Source: Sarcocystis neurona
Taxonomy: Eukaryota > Apicomplexa > Conoidasida > Eucoccidiorida > Sarcocystidae
DNA: 64,000 nucleotides
Assembly (NCBI GenBank): GCA_000727475.1
Contig: KL647293.1
Coordinates: 3,530,724 to 3,594,723, forward strand
Direction of reading: 5' to 3'
The position numbers and the translations under genes were made by a program. The notes under the pieces were generated by a model. That model saw nothing but the letters and a program-made list of their open reading frames with translations. It made no database searches and was not told the DNA's origin. Shown here piece by piece: positions 27,801 through 40,600 of the stretch. The stretch's first letter is position 1, and every line of letters begins with the position of its first letter.

Positions 27801-30800
27801 GCAGAGTCTCAGCAGCGGCAACACAAAGAAGCGGCAACCGCAGCCACAGGTGCACACACACGAAACAAGAATCCCCAAGATGGAACAGCGTAACGAAATG
27901 GATGCATGCACCGCGCATATTATATATATATATATGCATATATATATATATATGTATATATACATGTACGTGCGCATTCGTCAATATAAATGCGTAGGCT
28001 TCAGCAGATTGGCAGCTTCATCGTCGTTCCGTTCCTTTCGTTGAGTATATTTATCTTAACTATCATCATCTCTCAGAAAGTATTTGCACATGTATACACA
28101 CAAAAAATTACACATATATGTATAATAAACTTATATACACATACATATATATACATAAATACACCTACAAAGATACATATATGAATCTATGTATCTATAC
28201 ATATATATGCATATACAGATTTACATTTTTACATATATATATACACACATGTACGTGTCTACAAATATATATATATATATACACACAGATAGATAGATAG
28301 ACTTGTAGGTGTATCTAGCAAGACAGACACATGTATGTATATGTAGGGAAGGAGAAATAGGAAGTGTGCCTTCGCTTGAAGTACGTGAGCTACAGAGGAG
28401 TATAAACGCACGAGGAACGATATTGTTTTGTGTTCTTCACAGCGGATAACTTTCAAAGCAACGGGCAGATGTGCGTGGACGTACGGACGGAAAAGGAGGG
28501 GCAGGAGAACAGAAAGACACGCCCACACTGGAGAAGAAAAGAAGAAAAAAGTTCACAGAAACGTACGTTACTCTCCGGTACAATGCAAAACGCTGAACGA
28601 CGCCGCATCGACGCGGTGGGAGGATTTGACAGGGGCGCACAGTCGGAGCGGCCCATGAGCAAATCTCTGACGAAGGAGCGAGTGAACTCCTGAGAAAAAA
28701 AAGACAGACACAGCAGAAGGACAGAAAGATACGAGGAGAGTAAGGAAGCGGAGCGGAAGAAAAATGAAAGTAAGTACGAAAGGGGAGAAGAAGAAGAACT
28801 CGGGGGAACCGAAGAGGAGACCCACCGCCGGTGAAAAAAAAGCGCCAAAAGAGAAGAGAAGGGGAAGAAGGAAGCGGTAGAGAAGAAGACAAGACAAACG
28901 ATCACAAAAAGCACAAAGAAACAGAAAGCACAATGTTCACGTTTTTTCTTGACGCGGGGAGAGGGGTGACACCGAAAAAGGAAGAATGAAAAGGAAGATA
29001 GAAGCCAACAGGAGAGGAAGGGGAAGGAGGGGACCGAAGGACAATGAGAGAAAAACGCAAGAGGAGTAGGAGGGGGACCGGGTTAGCACCAAGAATAACA
29101 GAAAAAGAACGCGGAACGGTAGAACAAAATACTGTGGGCATAGACATGCGTAGAACGAAGAAAGAGAAATGGAGAGTGAGAGAGGGACACACAGAAAGAC
29201 ACAGAGGACCGCCCCACGAATGCGCAGGGTCATCTGTCGCGGGTTGACAACAGCGGCAGTTGAGAGGGGCAGCAGTAGCAGCAGCAGCAGCCGTGAGGGA
29301 ACCGCAGCAGCGGCACCAAGGAAACCGCAGCAGCACCCCTCAGAGAACCGCAGCAGCAGCATTCAGAAAGGAGCAGCACCGACATGCACGAGCAGCAGCA
29401 GCAGCAGCAGCCTTGACAGAGGCGCAGCAGCAGTGTTGAGAGAAGCGCAGCAGGAGCAATGGTAGAACCGGAGCAGCAGCAGCAAGGAGAAGACTAGCAG
29501 CCGTGTGGAGAGACGAGCACCCGCAGCACGGAGAGAAGAGCAGCAGGAGCACTAGAGAACTGCATCGGCAGCAGCAGAAGCGGTGAGAGAAACGGAGCAG
29601 CAACAGGAGCAATCACGGAACCGGGGCAGCAGCAGCAGTAAGAGAACCAGAGCAGCACGAGCAGTAAGAGCCGGAGCAGCAGGAGCAGCACCGGTGAGAG
29701 AAACGGAGCAGCAGCAGGAACAATGAGAAAACCGGAGCGGCAGGAGACTTAAGAAATGGGAAGTAACAGCACTTTACTGATGCTACATTATCACGTCTCT
29801 CCTCGTGCGCAGGAAGTACCAGTGCTGGCGTTGGCCCCTGGTGCTGCAGCAGTGGGTGAGGACGGCTTCGCGGTAGCAGGAGTTAAACGCTTTATGCTTT
29901 CTTTTGTCTTGCTGCTAACATGCGCGGAACGTGTGGAGCGCAAAGGTAGCAGTGAAGCCAAGTCGGTGGCCGTCTTTCTCCTTCTTCGGCAAACTCGTCC
30001 CGCGGACCGCCACTACACAGCATTGCGCGTGACCCCTTGGGAGAGAAAAAGTGACGCACTGCGACAGCTCGGCCTCCCTGTCAAAAAATTGCTCCCTGCC
30101 TACGCGACACCTCGCACATACCTGCCTTTTTTGTTGCATCTCGGATGCTGCTGCAGCTACCTTTTATAAGTGCCAGCTGCAGGTCTGAAAGAACGCACGG
30201 CTCTTTTTCCTCCGGCGTGCAGCTCGCCGTAGCACCCAAAGGCTTCTCCCCCCACGCGCGCAAGATCGACGCTTCTTCTTCTGCTGCTGCTTCTTCTTCT
30301 ACTCATTTCCTCCTCAATTTGTCTCAAGAAAGTACACAAATACGCAACACCCACAGATATACGTGGGCACACATATATATATATATATATATTTTATTAT
30401 GTATGCATATATATGCATATATAATGTAAAATGAATATTACAGATACACATGTATATACAAGTGTAGACACTTCCCGGCATTTCTTAAGAAGTCCTACTG
30501 CCACGGATCTCTGCATATACGCAGCCGCCTCCGGGGAGCTGCGGAGTACGTACTGGTGATAAAGCACCGAAGCACAAATATGTGTGTACATAGATGTATA
30601 TATACATACACCTGTATGCACATCAAATTTACAATTATATGAGTCGATACATCGACAATATATCGTGCAGATATATCTGTATATATATATGTTTGTGTTA
30701 AAATCAACGTTTGTGTTATAGGTATGTATGTGTATCTATATATATAAATATATGTATGTATTATTATATGTGTAGGTGCGTGTCTAGGGATGTCTTGCAG

Positions 30801-31453
30801 TGGAGTGTCCCATTTCTATGTTACACCGGCTTCTTTTGAATGTTGCTTCTGTCGCTAGCTGTTGTTTTCTGTTCTGTCCTCTTTTTCCCTGTTATTTGTA
30901 GAGATAACTCAGAATACTTCACATCTGCCGGTGTTGCAGTCCTCGGCAAAACCTGCGCCTTATTCACTCTTTCAAACGCAGTTTTGTCCTGGTGCTGCAT
31001 GCACGCACGGCAATGAACGGGGTGTACGTACACCGCGTACACCTGTGTTTTCGAGACACTCCCTTCCTCCTCTTTTTTTCCTCCTCTTCTTTTTTCTCGC
31101 TTGTTTTACGTTGCCCTTGTTGCACCCTGCTCGTCTTTGAAGAGATGGAGACACAAAAGGAGTGTACGTACACCACAAGACGATCACTTCTCTCTTTTCC
31201 CCCAGCGCTTTCCGTCTGGCGATTGATACAGGTGTACGTGCACCACGGTGCTCGCTACCTTCCCGGAACATTCCTTGCTATTCCTCTTCTTCTGCTTCCC
31301 CTCTGTGGCCCCTCCTGTCGCAGTCCATTATATATATATATATATATATATATGTACGTACGTGTGGACGTGTATGTACGTATACGTACGTAACATATGT
31401 GTACAGGGCGTACACCTTTGGGCGCCCACCTCTACCGCAAACATATATGTTTG

Positions 31454-31491
<38 letters not shown>

Positions 31492-33793
31492 AGCGCGCAG
31501 AGAGATACACGCACATAGATAGAAAGAGAGAGACAGAGAGAACGACTAACGTTTTTCAAGTATTCGGGAGGTGAAGACGCGTCCGTCGAAGTGATGAAGC
31601 GCGCTGTTCCTTCGAGAAGTCCCGCGAGAAATTCTCTATCAAACGGTTCATTCTTCCGAAGTCTCCTGTGCGCCTACACCAGCCAAACAACGTAACAAAA
31701 AAATTAACAATACACGCATACATACATATATATATACATAAATATATATATATATATATGTTCTAATTTAGTTGTGTCTCTCCCATGTGAAATATTTTAC
31801 GAACACACACTTATATATACTCTTTATGTAGCCATCTCTCTATACATATGCATACACATGTATATATATATATATATACTAATAAGACATATGTATGTAC
31901 ATACACACTCATATATACTTACCATTCAAACACCTCTACATAAACATATACACATGTATATACACACACATACTCTTATAAACGCTCCGTTTGTGTGTGT
32001 GTGTGTGTACCGGTATGTCCGGGGAAAGGGAGAGAGCAATCAGGAGCAGCGGGTCTAAAAAAACGAGAGTCAGGAAGCGAAGGTGGTCAACGAGACTGAC
32101 TAAAAGAAGCCCTGGGTAGAACTGAAAAATAAGGAAAACAGACAGCAGCAGGCGGAAGAGAGGAGGTATGGGAAGAGAATCAGCAGTAACAGACGAAGCA
32201 TCCGAAGGGTGAAGAGAAGCAGGGGCAGCGGTTCTGGACAGTTGAAACACCGGATCCAGCAGCAGCGAGTGGAAGCAGACGCATACGAGGAAAAGGGGTC
32301 GCAGTGGGTTAAGGCAGATTATAAATGAGAAAAAGAAGCCGAAGCGCCTACTTCGAGCAGCTGCCGCGCGGCGGAGGCGAGGACACTCTCGGCGAGGCTG
32401 CTGCGGACGCTGCGGGAGCGCAGCACCGCTCCCGCCTCTGCATCCACCTGCTGCTTCTCCGCAAGAAGCGTCTGCCATAGCAACACCAGCACGTGGCAGC
32501 ACACACACACACACACAGCAGGGGCAGCAGGTGGGGGAGGGGAAACGTGCTGGCACCAGAACAGCAGCAGCAGGTGGTGGTGGCAGCAGAAACACCGGGT
32601 GGTGATGATGGTGATGGTGGTGGCTGGTGGAAGAGACGAAGCAGCAGCAGCATCATCGCTCCGCTTCTCGCCCCTCCCCCTCCCCTTCTTCCCACACGTT
32701 CGAAGTCGCGTTCCTCTTCTTCTTTTCCTTCCATACGCGCGTACACACAACGCCGTGTCTGTCTGGGGGAAGCGCAGTCCACACACGGGACGCGGCCGCG
32801 CAGGTGAGTTCGGCTCGCATGCAAGACGCTGCCGCACTGCGGAAGACAGCGAGACAGGGAGAGACAGGAGGAGACAGCAGAGCAGCCGCTCGCACACCAA
32901 CCAACGGAAGGAAAACAGCCGTCATCCGCAGCGAGGGGGGAGATACGGAGAGAGAGATCCACACAGAGATATACAGAAACAAACAGACACACACATACGC
33001 ACAGACGCCTAGGGGAGTAACTGCCGACCCCCACGTGCATGCAAAGACGAAAAATGCGTTTAAAAAAAAACGCGCCTTCGCCAGGCCGTTGCTGGGGTCC
33101 CCCGGCCTCTGCGTCCACCACCAGTCGCACCTGTTCACCGTGGCATTCATCGAAATGATATGTATTCATATTTCCACAATTATTTATACATACACCTGTG
33201 CACACATATACATGAATACACACATTTTTATATATGCACATACGTTTATACCCCAGGTGGCACATACGTTTACGATATGCTTACACACATACATGTAGAT
33301 GTAGATTTGCCTACATACTTATATAAGAAGTTGCATGTATATTTCCATATATATTCGGACATATTTGTGTATATGTTTACAAGTATTTACATACACGTGT
33401 ACATGTGTTGGGCACTGAGAATACGCGTGTGTGCATGTTCGTGGAGTTTGTGTCGAAGCAAATACGCAAGTGTGTGGAGAACTGCGCGGGCACGGGGATG
33501 ACCACTCCCCGCCAAAGAGCAGCAAGCCTCTTCTGAGACACTGGCTGCAGCCGACGAAAGTCAGTCTCAGCCAGGGACAAAGGCGTGGAGAAAAACAGAC
33601 AAGCGCCTCAGCACGTACACACACACGCACAGGCAGAGCCCTGCGCATGCATGCCAATGAGCAGTCCCTTCCACGGCGGGGGCGGGGGCGAAGTAGCAAC
33701 AGCAGTACTACCACATGGGGGCATCAGCGCACATCACACCGGCAGACACAGGAAATCTACACCCACGCAAGCAACTACAAATATATATACATT

Positions 33794-33827
<34 letters not shown>

Positions 33828-36800
33828 GAGAGAGAGAGAGAAAGGGACCCGTCAAAATAGATCTATACTTATATATGTAGACTAATAGACATTTACACAC
33901 AGGCTCGTATGGTGGGATAATATATGTGTGTGTAATAGTAGAGAGATAGAGGGTGAAAATGTACATATATATATATAGAGAGAGAGACAGATATTTACAA
34001 TATATATGTATATGCGTGTATGCTCGGATAATATATATTTATATATGTATACAGAGAAAGCAGGGGAAAAACAGAGAGAGAGAAACGGCTGTACAGGCAC
34101 ACATTTAGAAAGAGACCGAACCGGCGTATTTCTGCGTTTGAAAAACTTCCCGCCTCTTACCCTGAGGTGAAGAAAAAAGCATCGCCGCTGCTGTTCACGC
34201 ATCGTCGCTTCGACGAGCAGCACCACGGTAAGGAGAGGGAAGAGGAAGATGAAAACCGACAGCCAGGTGAACCAAAGACGCACGGAATATTCTGCTGCTG
34301 CGGCTGCTCGGACGAGCGACAGCAGCCCCAGGGGCACCGTCAGCAGCAGAAACAACACCACCAGCCACGCGGCGTAGCCCACTCTGCGAAGAAAACAAAG
34401 TTCCGCACAAGAGAAAGACTGACACAGAAAGAAATTCAGCAGCAGACAGATACATGCAGAGGCATATCTATATAAAGAGGCGTGTGACGGTACTTATCCA
34501 CACATGGTGACCAGATACATATATATTGGTATACAGGGATGTACAGCGATGATGCACATACATTATATATATATATGTCTGTTGCCTCGTTTGTACAATA
34601 TAGAACATAGATATATATATAAATTTGCCTGCAGCTTTGTATGTCAAGGAAACGCATATATATGTATATATATCATGTGCGTATAGAAGCGGCACTTATC
34701 TTTACCAGTTGTTCAACTATATATATATATATCTATGTATACCCCCATCTACGCTGATACGTCTACATTCACATACACGTGTTGACAAATATGTGCGTAG
34801 AGATATGTTCTGTCTTCTGCATGTTCACAGGCGTTTTATGGAAGAAGTAGTATGAGCTGGATAAAGCGACCGCACCCACACACACGTGTCTACTGAGAAA
34901 AACGGAAATGCTTCTCCACCGTAACCATTCGAAATGGGAGACGCAGAACGCCAGCGTATAAGTGAAAGTGTAGTCGGTGCAAAGCTCGAAAGCTACATGC
35001 AAAAGATACCCACGTATACGTATATACGGAAAACAGATAGATATATGTATATAGACAGAGAGAGAGAGAAAACAGTTGGCACAGAGCTATACACAGATAA
35101 GATCAAGACAGGCACATTTGGGCGACGCGGTGCTACACATATATATATATATATATACATATATATATGGAAGAGGCGGGTGTATGTACATTTATACAGA
35201 GATTGTGCGTGCGGACGTGTATTCATGTGCAGGATAACGAATACTTGGGAGTCGACTACGTGCGTCGTAGAAGAAACATTTATGGTGAGAAGTAAACAGG
35301 AGCTCGTGAAAAAACGTACTACTGCAGAGGTCCAAAAGGACTTGTAAACAAACAAAAGGGTCGAAGACAAAGAAAAGAAGTCATTCAGCAATTTCTCGCA
35401 AAGTTTTGAATATCTAAAAACACGACACCCGGGAGACTCAACGGGATGTCTCTTCTCCATGTACGTGTACGTAAGTGTATAGACACATGTGTGTACACAC
35501 ATATATACACATATACATAGAGAGATAGAGAGATATGTACATATGTATATATATATATATATGCGTAGTTATTTGTAGACTGCCAAGCCAATGACTCCAA
35601 CAGTTCAACAGTAAAAGTGTGGATTCACACAGGTACGTCGACAGGGAGACTCACGCCTATGCCAGATGTATGGGTACACATATATATATATATATATATG
35701 TACACATGTACAGGTATACGTGTGTCTATATACACATACATACACAGGTATGTGTACGTGTCCAGATATATACGCACATGTATACGCACGTGCGTATAAG
35801 AATATAGGCAACAACAGAGACGGAGAGAAACAGAAAAAGCTGTTCCAAGTTTTCTCTCTGTAATCTTAACAAAGCGGAAGGAGCATTCTCCTTTACCTGA
35901 TAAGCAGGCAAATTATGCCTAAGAGCAAGAACAGGAAGTTCAGCAAGATCGACGCCGTCGCATAAAGGGGAAAAAACGTTGGATACGCGGCAGGGACAGC
36001 AAACGCGAGGTAGCACATTACGGAGCGATACACGCCGAGCTGCAGCAGCAGCAACACACCAAACAGCAACAGCACCGAGCGGCCATCCGCAGCAACAGCA
36101 GCTAAAGCAGCAGCAGCAGCTACATCACCACCATCATGCCACTAGTCGCAGGAGCAGCAGCTACAGGAGCAGCAGCAATAGGAGTAGCAGCAGCACCAGC
36201 CATAGCAGCAGCACATGTAGACACATCGGCAGCACTTGTAGCAGCAGCAGCAGCTACAGCACCAGCAGCTATGGTAGCACCAGCTGAAGCAGCAGCAGAT
36301 ATACCAGCGGCAGCATTAGCAGCAGCAGCAACCACAAGGAGAGCGACAGGTGGCAATTAACGGCAGCAGCAGGAGTAGCAGCAGCAGGACTGACAGCATC
36401 AGGAGCAGTAGCAGCAGCACCTGGCGAGACTGGGGACCGCAGCAGTGACAGCAACAGCACCCCAGCAGCAACAGAGCAACAGCGGAAGCGGCGACAGCAC
36501 GAGTATCTGAGCAGCTATAACCGACACAGCTTCGAAAGGTGCAGCGGCGGCCGCCTCAGCACGGAAGCAGCACCAACAAAAATTCGAGAGTCCGGCGTGC
36601 TGCAGAGACCCGGCAGCCGTAGCGTCGCGCACCAGCCGTCGCCGGCCAGCCATCTGTCAACATGTTGCTGCTATACAACGCAGCATATACGAACTTACAC
36701 GTATCTATACACACGTTGTTTCTCTGCATGTATCTACGGAAAGAATACATGTAAGTGTTTGTCTGTATATATAGTTTTATATGTTTATATACACATACAT

Positions 36801-37134
36801 ACATATACGTATGTATTTATACGTATATACACATGTATTGTTTTCCGGCATGTATCAACCACGGATATTTGTATGAATGCGCTTTTGCCTATACACACAC
36901 ATATGCATGTATGTATTTATGCCTATCACTGTTTACGTACGTATTTGTTCCCCACATGCACATGTGGATACACGTATGTGCGCACTTGTCTACACATACA
37001 TATGCATATTTTTACGTTTCAAGATCCATACTTTTTTCCTGCATGCGTCTATGGACGGACGGACGCACGTCTTTGCCTACACATCTACACACATATATTT
37101 ATATATATATATATACAAACGATTTCACCTGTGC

Positions 37135-37169
<35 letters not shown>

Positions 37170-37613
37170 GTNNNNNNNNNNNNNNNNNNNNNNNNNNNNN
37201 NNNNNNNNNNNNNNNNNNNNNNNNNNNNNNNNNNNNNNNNNNNNNNNNNNNNNNNNNNNNNNNNNNNNNNNNNNNNNNNNNNNNNNNNNNNNNNNNNNNN
37301 NNNNNNNNNNNNNNNNNNNNNNNNNNNNNNNNNNNNNNNNNNNNNNNNNNNNNNNNNNNNNNNNNNNNNNNNNNNNNNNNNNNNNNNNNNNNNNNNNNNN
37401 NNNNNNNNNNNNNNNNNNNNNNNNNNNNNNNNNNNNNNNNNNNNNNNNNNNNNNNNNNNNNNNNNNNNNNNNNNNNNNNNNNNNNNNNNNNNNNNNNNNN
37501 NNNNNNNNNNNNNNNNNNNNNNNNNNNNNNNNNNNNNNNNNNNNNNNNNNNNNNNNNNNNNNNNNNNNNNNNNNNNNNNNNNNNNTCTCGTTCTTCTCCT
37601 CCTCTCTCTCTAC

Positions 37614-37646
<33 letters not shown>

Positions 37647-40600
37647 CACACACACAGGTAGATATAGATATGCATATATACGTATACATGGGTCTTACAC
37701 TCAGCCGAACAAGGAGACTTTTCCCACGCTCTGTCGTCGTCTTGGTTTCCACATGGAGACGTTTGCGTGTATGCGCGTATCCATACACATGTATACAAAT
37801 ATTTGATTATTATATATATATTTATATATGAGGGGAGAAGGAAATTCATTTCTTCGCATAGGATATGTGTATATATATGTATACATACGAATACACGTAC
37901 TCCGCCTGGGTCGCTCTCTCTCTCTTCTCAAGAATAACAGCCGCTCCTTTCCTTTTCAGTTCCCCTTTTTGCATATATGTAGGCACGCAGACCTACACTA
38001 ATACCACTTCCTCTTCAACTACGACTGTGAAAAACACTGCGCCAAAGCTACTATTTTACTACGTTAGCTGTGCATAGATATACGTGTACATATATCTTGG
38101 GAATGCAGCTGCGTTGGTTGCCAGTCTGCCCCTCGCTCGTTTTAAAGTGCGGTGTGTGGCGTGGCTTCTCTATATATACACCGACCCTCTGCTACACTGC
38201 ACCCTCTTACATATCCTTTCTAGGCGTCGTATACATACAGCCATACACAGGCATACACAAAAACACAGACACACGCACAGACACCTACACAGACTACATA
38301 CGCATACATATGCATACTTACATATTAACATATATGAATATACATGTATATATATATATATATATATATGTAGGCACACAAAAGCGTACTTATAAATACA
38401 GATATATACATAGATTGCCTACAGAGGTATACACATGCATACACGCGCATATTTACAGAGGATACAACCAATAGATTTGATTTCAATCCCGCTTGCGACA
38501 TCTCTGTAAAACGCCCGTCGTTTTGTGCGTAGGACCCTGAGTGCTCCTACACGTCTCCGTACTGCAGACAGCCTTGGCCCGCTTCTCTCTTGCATGCAGT
38601 GAATTGTGTGGCTCACCACAGCAATGAAAGCGACGGCGAAGAGTTCTTTCTGAAGTGGATCCGCTGCCGCCTTCATGGCAATGAGAAGGGCAGCAAAGAG
38701 AATTTCGGCAACGCCGAGCTCGACTGCGTAGGCAGCGCACATTGCCCCAACGCAGTTCTGCGCCGCCGCGTAATAACAGCAGCCGCAGGCAAGCATCAGC
38801 AAAGGAGTGACCAGCAGAGCCCGGACCGAGATGTGTTGCAGCTGGACGCGAGCAAAGTGCTGCTCGACCGGTGGCTCGGAGAAAAACAGCGGGAAACGCC
38901 GGCAGCAAAGTTCTCGCCAAGCGCCGCAGCTGTGAGGCAGCCCGGCGCCGCTTTCCGCGACCGCACCCCACACCAAACTCTCCGCGCTGCTGCTGCCGCT
39001 GCGTCTGCCTCCTCCCTCTCCCTCCCCCCTGGCCCCCCCCGCCGCTGCCGACGGTGAAGCAGCACCTGGAAATGCGTCGCAGCAGCACGTGAAGCCGTGC
39101 ATCAAGCTCCAGAAGTCCTGTGCGCCTCTGCTGGGCAGAGACCGACGCAGCGTAAAAAAGCTCGTCTCTCCTCCTCCTCTTCCTCCCCGACCTCTCCCCC
39201 CGCCTCGCCCGCGACAGCGGCTTCGACCTGCGGAGACAGACAAGCAAAGAAGAAAGAGACTGAGAGCGAAGGCGTCTCACATGCAGAAACACTGGAGTAG
39301 TTCACCGGATACACATCGGTCTCTCGCGTGAGCAAAGTTTGTTCAAGAGAACGTGTCGTGGGGAAACAAACTCACGTACACAGAGACGCCAAGAGACAGA
39401 GACAAACAAATATGTCGAGGAGAAGCCAAACGACCGTAAACAGACATATAATACGTATACGTGTAGAGAGACAGAGAGCGAGGAAGCTGGATGGCAGCCC
39501 CACACGTTCCAGATACACGTACGAAAAACGATACCCTTCCATCCTCCGCCACCTGCGACAACCTACGCATACAAACCTGCACACTCATCTATTCATCCGT
39601 TTATCCTGTCATCTATCTATCTTATTCATCTATCTTCTCTAATACCCTTATCTATCTATCTGTCTATCTTGTTTATCTACCTAAATTGGCTGTCCACCTC
39701 ACCTATCTATCTATATTACCCATCGACCAAGGTATACACATATAGAGAGAGGCCTTAAGTACGGGCGCGTAGGTTGGCGTCGCTGCCTGCACGGTACAGT
39801 GGCATACAGACAACAGCTGGTGATTCAGACAAGGCGAGAAGCGGGGAGAGCGTCTTCCTTCTCGTTCACTCACATTCGCTGCACTCGACGCGGAGATAAA
39901 TACTGTCTACAATATCTACGTGTCTACACACAACCGAAGACACATTTGTATCTGAACAGACTGTTACACAGAGCTCCTCTCTCTCTCTCTCTATATATAT
40001 ATATACATATATACGCATATGTATACAGGCATCAGTAGACGGATGTATATCTGAAATAACTCATATATTATTGAAGAAAGAGAGAGAGAAAATATGAGAC
40101 CTATCATACACACACACATGTATCACTCTCTGTTTCTATGTATATATATATATACACGTGTATGTTGATCAAGAGGAACGCACCTCTGTACGTATGAGGA
40201 GATGTGACAAAGGCTTCTATGCACGTATATATTACTGTATAGTTGAAAAAATTACACATACACATACATGCGAAAATTCGAGAAAAAGGGCACAGGCGCA
40301 TATATGGGAGGTGACCTACAAGGTACGAAGCCTGGCGGCTGTTGTTCACCAACTTCAGAAGAGCTGGAGGCCGACGCAATGTCATTTGGAGCGATGAAGA
40401 CTTCTCTAAATTGGATTGTTCGAGAATTCCTCAGTTTCTCCTTGTCTGTTCCCCCAGTTCCTGAGCAAGCACTATTGCACGCCTCTCTTCCCGCCGCTGC
40501 TGCTGCTGTTGGCTCTCTGCTCGCTACTGCAGCGTCAGCAGCCGTACCAGCAAGAGCAGCGGAAGCGGGCCCGCTTGGCCCCGCTGCCGCAGACGCCCCA

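Noticed and set aside
30992..31574. ORFs containing VYVH/VYVHR peptides at several loci
   Set aside because: The peptide is the translation of the GTGTACGTACAC palindrome and does not indicate a protein family.
36597..37831. ORFs of about 350 codons crossing the N run
   Set aside because: They are continuous only because N codons are not stops; the flanks are CA and TA repeats.
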